Source: Chondrilla cf. caribensis (lineage: Eukaryota > Porifera > Demospongiae > Chondrillida > Chondrillidae). Taken from it: a stretch of 64,000 nt of DNA. The stretch lies in contig OZ026552.1 in the NCBI GenBank assembly GCA_964020155.1, positions 3,333,144-3,397,143 of the forward strand. The letters run 5' to 3'. This document shows positions 24,201 through 61,700 of this stretch, piece after piece. The position numbers and the translations under genes were made by a program. Each line of letters opens with the position of its first letter. The first letter of the stretch is position 1. The notes beneath the pieces are model-generated. The model was given only the letters and a program-made list of their open reading frames with translations. It ran no database searches and was not told where the DNA came from.

Positions 24201-24859
24201 TCCTCCTCTCCGGCGCTCGAAGCGGACATCAGACCAGATTTTCGGCGTCCGGTTATAGTCGTGCTCGGCTAAAAAAAGAGAGGAACAATAGTAAAATGGC
24301 GGTCCCAGAGAAAAATGGCGTAACTCACCACCATTTTGGTACAAACGCGATGGACACATCGCTTTTTCAATCTATTGGGTCCACCATTCTTCGGTTTATC
24401 CAAGCAAAAGCGACACTTGTTGCAATTAGGGCGCACACAACCATCACATTCACCGCAAGCTTTAGATCTTCTTAGCGGACGTCCTCTCACTGAGAGACTG
24501 TCTCTCAACGTATAGCTGTGGTCCTTGAAAGCACTGGCTCCGGGTTCTTCTCCCTTTTCAAATACTTCATCTTCATTTTGTGTTGTTTTGTCTTGAAGGT
24601 ATTCTTCGCTAGCGGTGACGTTAACAATCGTCGTGAACCCAGTTTTGCTCCCCGACGAAGGGACGGGCTGAATACTCGGGGGTACACCCTCCACCGTTCC
24701 CGTCCCTACAGACTCCGTTCCCGTCTTTCCCGCGTGACCATTGCTAACTGTATTCTTTTCTTGGTTCGCAATAATCTGATCAATGGTCGCTGCCAACGCA
24801 CTTCCTCCTGACCTGGTGTTCATCGCCCTCAAAGGCGTGCTTGAGTTAAGACTGGCCAT
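21210..24859 (-). CDS. CXXC zinc finger and SAM domain protein, six exons, 513 aa
   Basis: Exons, 5' to 3' on the minus strand: 24329-24859, 23890-24268, 23449-23526, 23063-23374, 22850-22947, 21210-21353. Phases agree and the total is 514 codons with TAA. Residues about 130-175 form a CXXC finger with eight cysteines (CGECDGC, CNKCRFC, then KNGG and RCVHRVC); CXXC domains bind unmethylated CpG. Residues about 440-505 form a SAM domain (WGFEDVQKYLADAG across an intron to EVDGEALMDL and IKLGPAIKV), closest to Polycomb-type SAM domains that polymerise. The middle is basic and Ser-rich, so a nuclear chromatin role is inferred. The start is uncertain: 24859 is the first in-frame ATG, but the frame stays open upstream to about 25050 with plausible protein, so a spliced 5' exon may exist. 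Confidence 0.85.
21483..21552. repeat. AAT/ATT trinucleotide repeat, partly palindromic
   Basis: ATT and AAT runs alternate in strand, giving a long AT palindrome in the last intron of the CXXC-SAM gene. Confidence 0.85.
21797..22622. mobile_element. TIR element in the CXXC-SAM intron
   Basis: The left end ATATACGGTACAATTCATAA and the right end, reverse complemented, TATACGGTACAATCCATAAA match over roughly 40 bp including TTTTTACGCC-like text. Target-site duplication was not resolved. The interior has ACGT-rich tracts and a short plus-strand ORF from 22172 (MASEDTLLNTEYEQN, stop at about 22270) that may be the remnant start of a transposase. Confidence 0.6.
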
Positions 24860-25007
24860 GTTGTCCTGAATAGCCTTGTATTTCTCAATAAGTGGAACAA
24901 GGCTAGGGAAGAGTTTCACTATGTCCTCCAGCTTTCCTTTTAAAGTCGGGAAAATCTGTAATCGTCTGAAACTTGAAACAATAGCGATGAAGACGCTTAA
25001 CTCGTCA

Positions 25008-25019
25008 CTATATATACGG
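25008..25019 (-). promoter_or_regulatory. Candidate TATA box of the CXXC-SAM gene
   Basis: On the minus strand this reads CCGTATATATAG, about 150 bp upstream of the first in-frame ATG. It would put a start site near 24985 and make the ATG at 24859 the natural start. This is position and motif only. Confidence 0.3.
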
Positions 25020-25086
25020 CGTGGCGGAGGTAACGAAGTGGGCGAATCAGGGTCACGCTACTACCTTTTAAGGATGTTGACGTCAT

Positions 25087-26335
25087 TTTGCGTCACCTAT
25101 TCGACGCGACTATAATATGGCGTCGCTACCATGCGTTTGATGTTGACATGCCGGTACGTGAATCCGAGCGCTGCATTGATAATCTATAAAAGTAGGCTTA
25201 ATCCTCCATAATTATTGAGTATAAGATTCGTTTGAATAAAGGAACTATTTGGTTGAAAAATACTTCTTCAAGAACACTCTGGTCAGCGGTTAGCCTGACC
25301 CCTCCGCTTTGTTAACTATAACGCTGCCCCCCAGGGAAAGTAAGGTGTCCCGTGCATCTGCTTGGAGAGAAAGTTAAAATAAATGAAGTTTATGATATCA
25401 ACTGATGCTGCACTTGTTAAGACATGAGCGCCCCTCGTAATGGAATGACAATTTAAAATGCCTGAATATGATAACCACAAGTACTAATAATATGGTATTG
25501 ACCATGACAGTGTATCATGCAGGCATTGTTAGACTAAAATTATCATATATATCGATATAAATTTCATTCGTTTCAATTTCAGGAGGATTTCACAGATGTT
25601 AATACTTAATTGTACACGATGCTAAGCTAGTGCTTTGGGCACATTGATTCTAAAGGGATGATATTATGCTTATCAAGTGCATGTATTTTCATGCGTATGT
25701 TTTATATATATTATATTAGACACTAATTATTTGCAGTTGAATCATTAGAATTTATGGCAATTGTAATGGGCCGGAATCATGGCCAGTTGACAGATATAAG
25801 ATTAGTCATAGGCGGTGGAACCAGGGGGGGGGGGGGGCATTGCCCCCTACTTTTTAAGGAGACGTGTGAAATGTTACATAGGACACAGGAATCTATTATA
25901 CATATTATACACATATACACATATTAATATAATTTTGAATAAGCCTCGGTGTTATGAACATATGCATAGGATTTACTGAATGTTAACACTGAAGTGAAGG
26001 AGTAACTAGTATAATGTGGTGACTCAGTGTTCTGTACTGCACATGTACTGGACCACTGCCCCCCTAAGATTTTTATGTTCCATTGCCACTGTTAGTGCAT
26101 GAGATATAATGCCATCGGTAAATAAATGAAATGATACGAAAATGTAATATAACCTGTTCCAATGTTAAATGATACTTGAATAATAATATAATCATAAATG
26201 GATAAAATTAATGGTTCAGCAGATTAATAAAGATAATATTATAATTGGTTATAGTTTTGTATTTTAAATGTTAGAGAGCCTAGTTAATTAGGCATCTAAT
26301 GATTCTGGAATGAATTAGTTGACTCTCTCTTGTTC
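25087..26335. other. Intergenic DNA between CXXC-SAM gene and gene A
   Basis: AT-rich intergenic sequence with a poly-G run near 25828-25840. The run begins a possible inverted pair: GTGGAACCAGGGGGG near 25816 and, reversed, AATGGAACATAAAAATC with GGGGGG near 26060-26090. This may be a decayed mobile element. No coding exon is seen. Confidence 0.4.
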
Positions 26336-39374
<13,039 letters not shown>

Positions 39375-40310
39375 ATTCGCGGTACGAGTATTAGCACTAC
39401 GCCAATTCTAGGCAGAAATTGCTCCATATGAACAGTTGTGGTCGTATTCTCTGTTTTTAACGACTTGGCATGTGAACCTCATACGGCGGAAACAAGTAGG
39501 AACCAATCACATCAAGACCCCGCGTAGGCATGTTTCCGGTGCGGCGCGATCGTGACCGCCATTAAAATAAATTTTCCAAGTCTTACGTACTTGTATAATA
39601 CGTAACCACAGATACTCAATGATTATAATATTATCATATACTATTGTAGGCTCCATCACATGTTGACGGTAAACTTTCAGCCACCAATCACATCCACCCA
39701 TTACTTCATGTTTCCTGTACTCCATTTCATCTGTCTGGCTATAATAATAAATAATAGTAATAAAAATAATTATAATTATGATTATACTCAACTGAAGTAC
39801 AAAACACCTATTTTCATGTACAAGAGCCATGTTCAACTGCAACTGTTCATGCACTAACTTTTGGATAGCAGTGTAAGTACAGATTATAATAATATGATAT
39901 GGAGGAGAAAAATGTAGGAATCGGAACAAATCACTTCAAGCTAAGGCCCCACGAGGCATAACGTCTGATGCATCCAGGAACATGACTTGTACATAATATT
40001 ATTATGATTAGACTATAATATAGTTCCACAAGTTGTATCACAAGAACTCATACATTCTATAGCTTTGGCAATGTGTTCGATGTTGTACGTACAAGACCTG
40101 AGGGTGCCTAGATAGAGAAACTACTAGTTTGGAATAACAATCCATAACAAATAATTGTGAAATACAGCTCTATAAGGTTACATTATAAGCACTACACCAC
40201 ACTGCACTACTAGGCTATGTCCAACTACACTACAATATGCTATGTATTCTGATCCTTTACTGCACTATGTCCAGGATCCTCTTGATCGGTAGATATGATT
40301 ACATTTCAAG
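39375..40310. other. Spacer between genes A and B
   Basis: Holds the promoter side of A and the 3' untranslated side of B. The part at 40140-40310 is clearly similar to the sequence after gene C at 58335-58512 (shared CACTACTAGGCTATGTCCA and GTCCAGGATCCTCTT), so the 3' ends of B and C were duplicated together. A diverged direct repeat (AGGAA..CAAATCAC.TCAAG..CCC) occurs at 39497 and 39915. Confidence 0.55.
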
Positions 40311-53583
<13,273 letters not shown>

Positions 53584-53610
53584 GCTGACTGTGTACACAC
53601 GTTTCAGCAT

Positions 53611-54825
53611 TTTATGAACGACACACTCAGTCCAGTGTTAGACTAGATCTAAAGGTAGTAATAAATAAATTAATGTTAACTTTTATAAACAGGCACATTT
53701 GCCAATGGGTTTACATTGATCTTAGTGCATAGTAACAGTAATACGGTAACTACGGTCCACATGCTGACCCATTATTACCCTTTAAAAAGCCTCCACCAAA
53801 CCGTGACATCAAAATTAATCCGAAAATAGATGACTAACTCTACTTATGCGACTATAGATCCCGGAAAAACTAGGTAAACAAAATCCGTCTTCAGTCATCG
53901 AATATGTATTCCATGAAGCTCTTACTCTCTCAAAAGTAGATATTACGCCAATTGCACTTGTCGGCCACTAAGCCCATAGAGTAAACAATCGATTTTCGGA
54001 CCATATGTATATTCGGACGATATAAATCACGTAAAACCCTAGATTATACCGACCTCTATCAACTATCACAGAGCCCAGGTGCTTTTCGTTCTAGCTTGCG
54101 ACTTTGAAGTATATCGGTTGCTTGACGTTTGTGCCAGAGCTTCGCAAACTTGAAATTCGGATAAACGTAGGAAAAAGTTCGGACGATTCGCTGTATTCGC
54201 GGACTATCAGTTTTAAGTCTAATTGTCTACGTCCTATCCTATCTTATCCTATCGATCGAGTCAATCCATCCAGGTTGTTTCACTTGTAACGCTGGTATGC
54301 TTGGCCTAAGGTTGGCTCTACTCGAAAAAAATTGTTTCGTCGAATTTCCTCAATTCTGTAGGAAGCTAGAAGCAACTGGCCAAATTTTTATGAAACTGGC
54401 CGAATTTTGCGGAATTTGGCCATCACTGTAAAATGTTATATTTTCGAAACGCCTGAAGTAATTTCGTTCTATAACTCTCGTGAACGTCTTCCCATACCAA
54501 AAGCTGTCGTTCTCAGTGGTCACTGAGATACAGGTGGCCAAATTTTGATATATATGATCAAATTTTGATATATATGATCAAATTTTGATAATTTACTCTA
54601 TAATACAGACATGCGCGACTTACGAACGGTAAAGTTACTAAACTCACCTGAAACGTTCCAGATCCGAACGTACACGACCTGAATTAATGTAGTGGACGCA
54701 CAAATGATACGAACGAGACCTCGACAAACTCACGATCGACAATCAAATCTAGTCGAAGACTACCAACTAATATACAGATTGTATGTATGGTTGTGTATAT
54801 CGTACACACATACGCCAAATTAAGG
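53611..54825. other. Spacer upstream of gene B
   Basis: Likely contains gene B's promoter. Nothing coding is seen. A short tandem repeat of TATATGATCAAATTTTGA occurs near 54545-54590. Confidence 0.45.
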
Positions 54826-55075
54826 GCCTGTCACGAAAAATATGGTCCGCTGCCAAAAACAGTCCCCGGGGACCGGAAATAGCGGCAAAACCAGTCCGTG
54901 CGGACAGGTTTCCGACGTCTAAATGGTCCGCTTGTGCCTAACCCTAACCCTAACCTTAATCCTAATCCAAATCCTAACCCTAACCATTTATTATAGTATA
55001 TGGGAGACCAAATATGGTGCTGAAAAAAGTCCGGGGGACCACTCTAGGTGGGGACCACTTTTTGCATGACAGGCC
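54826..55075. mobile_element. TIR element carrying telomere-like repeats
   Basis: The left end GGGCCTGTCACGAAAAATA and the right end (reverse complement GCGGCCTGTCATGCAAAAAG) form terminal inverted repeats, both running into TGGTCC. Inside, at about 54937-54985, is a tract of CCTAAC/CCTAAT units, as in the TTAGGG telomere repeat. No transposase. Confidence 0.65.
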
Positions 55076-55479
55076 GCACCCATGACAATCGGGGTTGTAT
55101 GTGGGTGGCAAAATAGTGGCCCCTTCATTCATGAATATCATTACTGCATGTGAATAAAATCATTTTATGAACTACACTAGGATATAAATACCATAATACT
55201 GACAGCAGAAGAGGAGCACATGTCACATAATTGACTGGCTCTAGAGCCTCATTAATAACACATGCAAACATATGTACATGTGTATGTTGAACTTCATGCA
55301 CAGAAATGTTTTAAGCTTTACTGTACCACTACTGTAACATTATGTTAATATCTAATCTCTTCAGAGTAAACTGCCAACTTCTCAAGAGTAATTATCTGTT
55401 ATATATGTACTGCCATACAAAATCATGAGTGTACACAAACGATACATTAGTAGTTAAAGCTTGAAGTAAGCAAGTGTGA

Positions 55480-55590
55480 ATTACTGGTATCATATTCTGC
55501 AAAATTGGCTCAATCCAAGGGAATCCACAACTGGTGCTGTATCCCTGCGAATGTTGTATTGTTGAATTGTTGTAAGCACTTGCACAATAT
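55480..55590 (-). pseudogene. Relic EMI exon of a fourth paralogue
   Basis: After an acceptor-like CATACAG, the frame reads YCASAYNNSTIQHSQGYST then SCGF, matching gene A's FCAHVVYV...GEGYTTSCGF in the same phase. The second half of the exon has lost the similarity and the donor. No other exon of this copy was found nearby, so it is a fragment left between genes B and C. Confidence 0.55.
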
Positions 55591-55887
55591 CTGTATGTGA
55601 AGTGTAAATATAATAAATATTTTAAATAGAAAATAGAAATCATATCAGACCTGTATTCCATATCATAAAACTTTCATCTTGTTCAAACTGAGAAAATAGT
55701 CACTGTCACCTATTGTATTCAATTCATTGAAGCTAAGTAATGTACACTCTCGAAACAAACCCTACAGCCTAACCCTTACCCTATAGCCCCACCTAATTAT
55801 ATACCATGCAGCAGCCCCTAGAGCTCAAAACTGAAAATAGCTATAGGTAGGTATAATAATATAAACACTGTCAAAACACAGATAAAA
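55591..55887. other. Spacer without clear features
   Basis: The text at 55640-55720 resembles 56528-56610 (AAATCATATCAG, CATCTTG.TCA.ACTGA, CAGTCACTGT), an old duplication around the long-TIR element. No confident exon. Confidence 0.4.
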
Positions 55888-56390
55888 TCCACCATTATTG
55901 GTGGCTGGATTTGATGAATTGTATGCATCTATCGTCACATGCTCCAAATTGCCATGGATGCTGTTGGTGACACAATGAAGTTTTGCAACATAGTATATTA
56001 TTTTGCGTGTGTGTGGGGGGAGGGGGTCTGGTATGTTGGCTTGCCTAATCTATACATATATACCATGTATATATATGAAACTAACACACACCATCCCCCA
56101 AACCCCTACCCTCTCAACTTACACAAATTTAACACTACATCTCACACACTCTACCACAACATACATCTGTCATACATCTGTCAACCATATCATATATACA
56201 GGTGAACAATGTTTACACATTCCTCAGACCACATCTTCTGTTGCTCATCACAACATCATCAGTTGAACAGCCAAACTTTGGTTGCATTCATTTTATCTCA
56301 TCACCAATAGCAACCATGACAATTTTTGAGCATGCAGTGTTACGTATACATACGTTCAATTCATCAAATCCACCAATATCGGTGGAATAA
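55888..56390. mobile_element. MITE with roughly 100-bp terminal inverted repeats
   Basis: The left arm starts CCACCATTATTGGTGG then GGATTTGATGAATTG. The right arm, reverse complemented, starts CCACCGATATTGGTGG then ATTTGATGAATTG. Similarity continues for about 100 bp (ATGCTC.AAATTG.CATGG.TGCT.TTGGTGA). It has no coding capacity. Confidence 0.75.
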
Positions 56391-58512
56391 TTCCATCAGT
56401 ATCTCCACAAATGCAGTTTGTGGTGGTCATATGTCAGACTAAACGGATTCAGGACCTATAAAATTAATGTGCTATGCTAATAGTAGAGAATATTTGCGCA
56501 TTGAATATTCATGAGTTTTGTGAGTGCATAGAAATCATATCAGGTATCCCATGTCAAAAACCTACCATCTTGATCACACTGAAGAAACAGTCACTGTAAC
56601 AAATTGTCTGCGTAAAATAGGACGTAATAATCATAACTGGGCCATCCCAATTAAACAGGGTTAAAGAGAAACATGTAGTTTCTCCCAGTCGCCGATGATG
56701 GTAATAATCACACAAGGCCAATTGGTGTCTTTCTGTAAGGTTAACCAATTTTCTGCATTAAGTGCAAATTAAAATGGCCAATTCAAAATGCCAAGAAATT
56801 AGAAATTGGCTACAATTCGAGTGTAAAGACTCGAAACAACCTTTCCTGAAAGATTATAACTCTCTGCAAACTTCTTACAAACCCATGGAAAAAGAGATGC
56901 CCAAGTATTACAGTCCATGGCAGCAGCCTTAACGAGTTTTGAATCCAAATTCCTTCAAGTTGCTATTATAAAGTTATCCATGGTTTGGATTGACTTGTGG
57001 ACTTTGTACATACTTGGCATGATATACCCCTATATACTATTATAGCTATATAAGTCTAGTAAATACTTTGAGATTGATTGAGAGAGTTTCACAGATGACA
57101 CAATAACAATTAAAGCATACACATTGTCAAACTGTCACAATAAGTTAATGCACTGATATGAACACTTAACAGAACATTTTAACTCACATGTACATATTAT
57201 GTACGCACATGTACACATGTATGCACTTGTACATACACACACGCACATGCACACACACATACATTCTTCCTGCGCAGACCACTCATACCACTCGGCTATG
57301 TTATCTTGCTTACAAACACGAATGTCAGAACAGTTTTCAATTTTTCAGGTTCATCCAATCCCAAGTAGGAGTGTTAATCTTAGGATTGCGGATGCAAATC
57401 CAAAGTTGAAGCGGATCATTTAAATATTATAGATCAATAAGCCACAAGCGTGAATATTGTTTGTAATACTTCAGGCTCGCTCTGAATATAAATATTTTCT
57501 ACTTTTGCGGGATGACATAATACGTAGGCTTTGAGGAAAGTCCTGTAAAGCTGTCCTTAGATATCTTCTACACAGAAACGAATGTGGCCTATGTATCCTG
57601 TTCACTTTGCCGTTTATACAGAGTTTGCATTGTGCAACCCCTTAATGAGATTGCGCAACGTTATTAAGCGAAATGACAGCAGCAACGGGTAAACATGTAC
57701 AGTTAGATTCTTGTATATTATTATAGTTGTTAAATTCAAGTGTAGCTTGAGTTGTAAGTCCAAAGGTCAACTACCGGTAGCTATATAGTCTCATTCACAG
57801 ATCTATACCCACTCTCGCGAATGGCTGCCACGCGAAAAATACATCTGTGACTGTACATGTATTATAATATTTAAGTTCCAAATTCTTGGTACCAGTGGTG
57901 TGGGCAGATGGCATGTGATCATGGACCACGTGACTTTTCCTTGAAACTTATAATCAAATTTGAGCTAGCTTGCAATTGCACGCTGCAATCTGCTACCTGT
58001 ATACTTTTCAAGTATGTAGGGCTTGCCCTTGAACCCAGCACCAACAGGAATTTGCAACTTATAAGTCACTGGCCCCGCGACCCACCACCTATTGTGTGCA
58101 GCAGTACTATAGTGGCCATTCATGAAAATGGGGCAGGGAATGAGACTAATTGCTAACCAGATCACAGAAAAGTTACACCAATAAAAATCATTAATATATA
58201 TATATATATGCAATTAACCGGAAAATTATTCTATACTCATGTACATTGTGTGTGTATATAGTACAACATAGTGATAGTCTATGTACATGTAATCCATTAT
58301 ACTTAATGTACAAAATCAATCATGTCATATAGTTTGCAATAACAATCCATAATAAACATCATTTACTGCAAAATACATTTCCACTTGAAGGTTATGTTAT
58401 AAACACTACACCACACTACACTACTAGGCTATGTCCAACTACACTACAATATGCTATGAATTCTAATCTTTTACTACACTACGTCCAGGATCCTCTTAAT
58501 GGGTGAATAATA
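56391..58512. other. Spacer downstream of gene C, no gene seen
   Basis: AT-rich DNA. 58335-58512 matches 40140-40310 after gene B and is probably the 3' untranslated region of C. The ORFs at 56554, 57188 and 57908 have no recognisable features. Confidence 0.5.
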
Positions 58513-58582
58513 TTATGATGGCACTTCAAGTTTGTATCTGGTGGGGTAGATGGATCCAGTGTGCTTGAAGTGCTCAGCCAAC
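58513..58582 (-). CDS. Gene C terminal exon
   Basis: Acceptor CCTGCTAG, then 22 codons (LAEHFKHTGSIYPTRY, KLEVPS) and TAA. Gene B has TGA directly after TRY, so B's tail is six residues shorter through one nearby change. Confidence 0.87.
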
Positions 58583-58738
58583 CTAGCAGGAGTGAGAGAC
58601 ATGCAATTATAATTGAATACTGTTCATACACAGCACAATCAGTTGCTACTGAAACGTAAACAAAATTGTCCCAACCCTAATAACTTCAACACACAAATGT
58701 ATGCATGCACATACACTCATGCATGTATGTACCCAAGA

Positions 58739-58769
<31 letters not shown>

Positions 58770-61700
58770 TTCACACTCACATGAACACTTTATTCATCCT
58801 CTTCCCGATGCTCCTCTTCTTCCTGCCTATGCCTGGAATAGCCCTTTCAGCTAGGTCACCGACCAGAGTGAGTGGATTGAAGATAGGAAGTGTCACTGAG
58901 AGTCTGATAGGAGATTGCCCGAAGAAGCTCACATCGATATAAGCAGAGATTCTGCCATTAGAGAACAGTACAAGCTGAACATCAAATCCAATCTCCTGAA
59001 TGTTGATGATTCCAGTTAGCAAGAATTTGGTGATGGCTTCCAATGCTGCCAGTCCTACAGCTACCGTCAGCTTCACCACTTCTAGAACAGCAATAATTGC
59101 ATCCAGGACAAACCTGGCTTGGTCAACTACCAATTGAAGACCTCTTACGACACCTTCAGCGGCTACCAGTACGCCTTGAGCTACAATTAGGGCCAATTCA
59201 GCTATAGCAAGGGCTATTTCAACTACAGCTCTAATAGCAGCACATCCGGTATTGTAGAGGAGACAAATTGGGTCTGGAATCCTGAAACAGCAGTCACTCC
59301 ATTTGAGGCAGGGCCACACACATGCACCCCACACCTTCTTAGCACACCCGCAAGGACATAGGAAAGGTACACAGACTGCGAGAGAAAAAGAAGACATCAT
59401 TGACAGATTTATGAGAACATAAGCAATGGATACATGAACATCGTGAACACATTCAGTAATTGAGCTTCAAACAATATCCAACAATATTTAATGTTCTATA
59501 GAACCATGTTATGGTGAGCACACAATGCACGGGGGCGCACAGGGGTTCTAACTTCTTATTTCCTTAATAGATCTTTTTACATGATTTTCTGCCTCCCTTC
59601 AAGCTCACAATACTCAAACAATATGGTACTAGGAAACTAGATTTCTTAGACACTACTCATAGTCAAAATGTGCCATTGTGAAGAAATCAGTAATAATGGA
59701 CCTCTGAATTGTATAAAGTCCATCACCAGTGACTGCAAGTAGTGCTATTTAACCAAATATGGGTAAAATTGTTAAAAAATTAAAACTGTGCAAACACATG
59801 TACATAGGATGAGGTTACTACACAGGCCGACATTCCACTAGTCCTGTCTGGGTATGGATGTAGAAAAAAAGGATACGGGTAAACTTTAGTATGACAACTG
59901 CAACTCACTTGATGCGCATTTCTTGAAACGACACAGTCTACTTCTGAGCGATCTGAGTTCATTCCTAATTGAATTGACCTTCCTACGTGCCTTCTGAAGT
60001 GCTTCAATGGCCGGGTTGAAGGCTGCCACTGCTGCATCAAACACCACTTCTGCTTCTCTAACTTTCTTCTGAACTTCTGATATTGCTTCATCAGCTGCGT
60101 TACCAGCGTCCTGAATGAGACCAACAACAGCATCCTGAATACGCTGCAGAATGCTTATGCTTATCCTCCCTGAAACACTGTATGACGCATCCAAAATGTT
60201 ACCAATAGATGCTCTAATCATCAGTTCAGCTTCAAGAGCTCCAAATATGTTACCATAAATGCTGACCTCATAACCGGTGCTAGATATAGACATAATTGCT
60301 TCAACTTCAATTCCAAGAACATTTACATATCCCGAGGCCTCTGCTGTGAATACACTTGGATTAGATTGTACTATCACATGGAGATATGGTCCTCTAGAGG
60401 TAACAGAACGAGATTCGTACATCTTCAACAATCCACCTGCCAATGTGAGTGGACCCAATCTGGCATAGACGTCAATGAGTTCGGGTGGATCCAGGGTCAT
60501 CTCACTCTCAATAATCAGACCAAAGATATTTATAGTTCCCTTGAAATAGAAACCCTTTGGAATGGTAATACCGACATTCTTGAGAACAATAGTTTTGGCT
60601 GCATAAGAAGTAACAAATCCTTCAGGGAACCCGGTGTCACCAAGGAAACTGGGAAGCTGAATACCCACACAGAAAAGATCCACCACTCTCTGGAATGTGA
60701 GCTCATTGATGCTGACATAGAAGTAGTTATCTGTTGGGTCGTTGGGATTGATACCAAAGATTCCAGTTGCTTCCAGTACAAAACACCTTTCTTCACCGAT
60801 CTTGACTGTGACACCAAAGGCAATACCAGGTAGAGGAGAGCCAGGAAGGATGGATACTGCTATGAAGAAGTTACACATGTCAAGAATAGAGATGCCGAAA
60901 GCATTTTCCCAACAACCTCTCATAGAAAACTCCATAGTAACCTGAGCTTGAGGGAATTTCAATCGTAAGGCTCCAACAAGAGTGATGGGTGGGTTACTGA
61001 TGTCCATTTCAGCGGCTATTCCTACTGAAAATAAACTTGGTCCGAACATCATCTCAATAGAAGCAGCCGACAAGGTGAAGCCTGCTACCCTGAAATTTTC
61101 TATCCTGGCTTCCACTGACACTACTCTATCAACTAGATGGATTTTTAAGATGATGTTCAAATCTTCTCCGATTAGGCCCCTAGCTATAGAACAGAAAGCA
61201 TCAGAGTCACAACCTTCGGGCCATTCTGTGGTAGCTATGAGAGTTGTTCCTTCTACAATGTTGTCGACCTGTTCCAACAAGACTCCTTGGAGAGGAAGAC
61301 CATCCACTGAAATAGGTGCCACGATAAGAGCTGTATCTAGCTTCTGATTGAAGAATGAGATCCGTCTTCCAGCACTCCCAATTATCTGTGATAGAAGTCT
61401 GGCAATGATAAATTCACGAACTTCGAACCCAAACACCCATCTCTTCTCCTGAGTCACACAAGCACTAATGCCAACATTGGCAAAGTCACTTCGGAAAAGG
61501 TCGGCTGCAAAGCACATGTATTCGGGGAACTTACCTACCTGGAACTTCATGGCAAAGCAGGGAGAAAACAGTCCAATTTGATCAAACGAGAATGTACTCA
61601 CTGCCAAAGAACTGTCCAAACTGGTCCCCAGGGCATTTGCTATACCTTCTAGCCCAGCTTCAAAGTCCTCTGAACAAGCCGAAAGTTCATAGTCTCCATC

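Noticed and set aside
54937..54985. Chromosome end
   Set aside because: The tract is short, degenerate, inside a TIR element and followed by genes.
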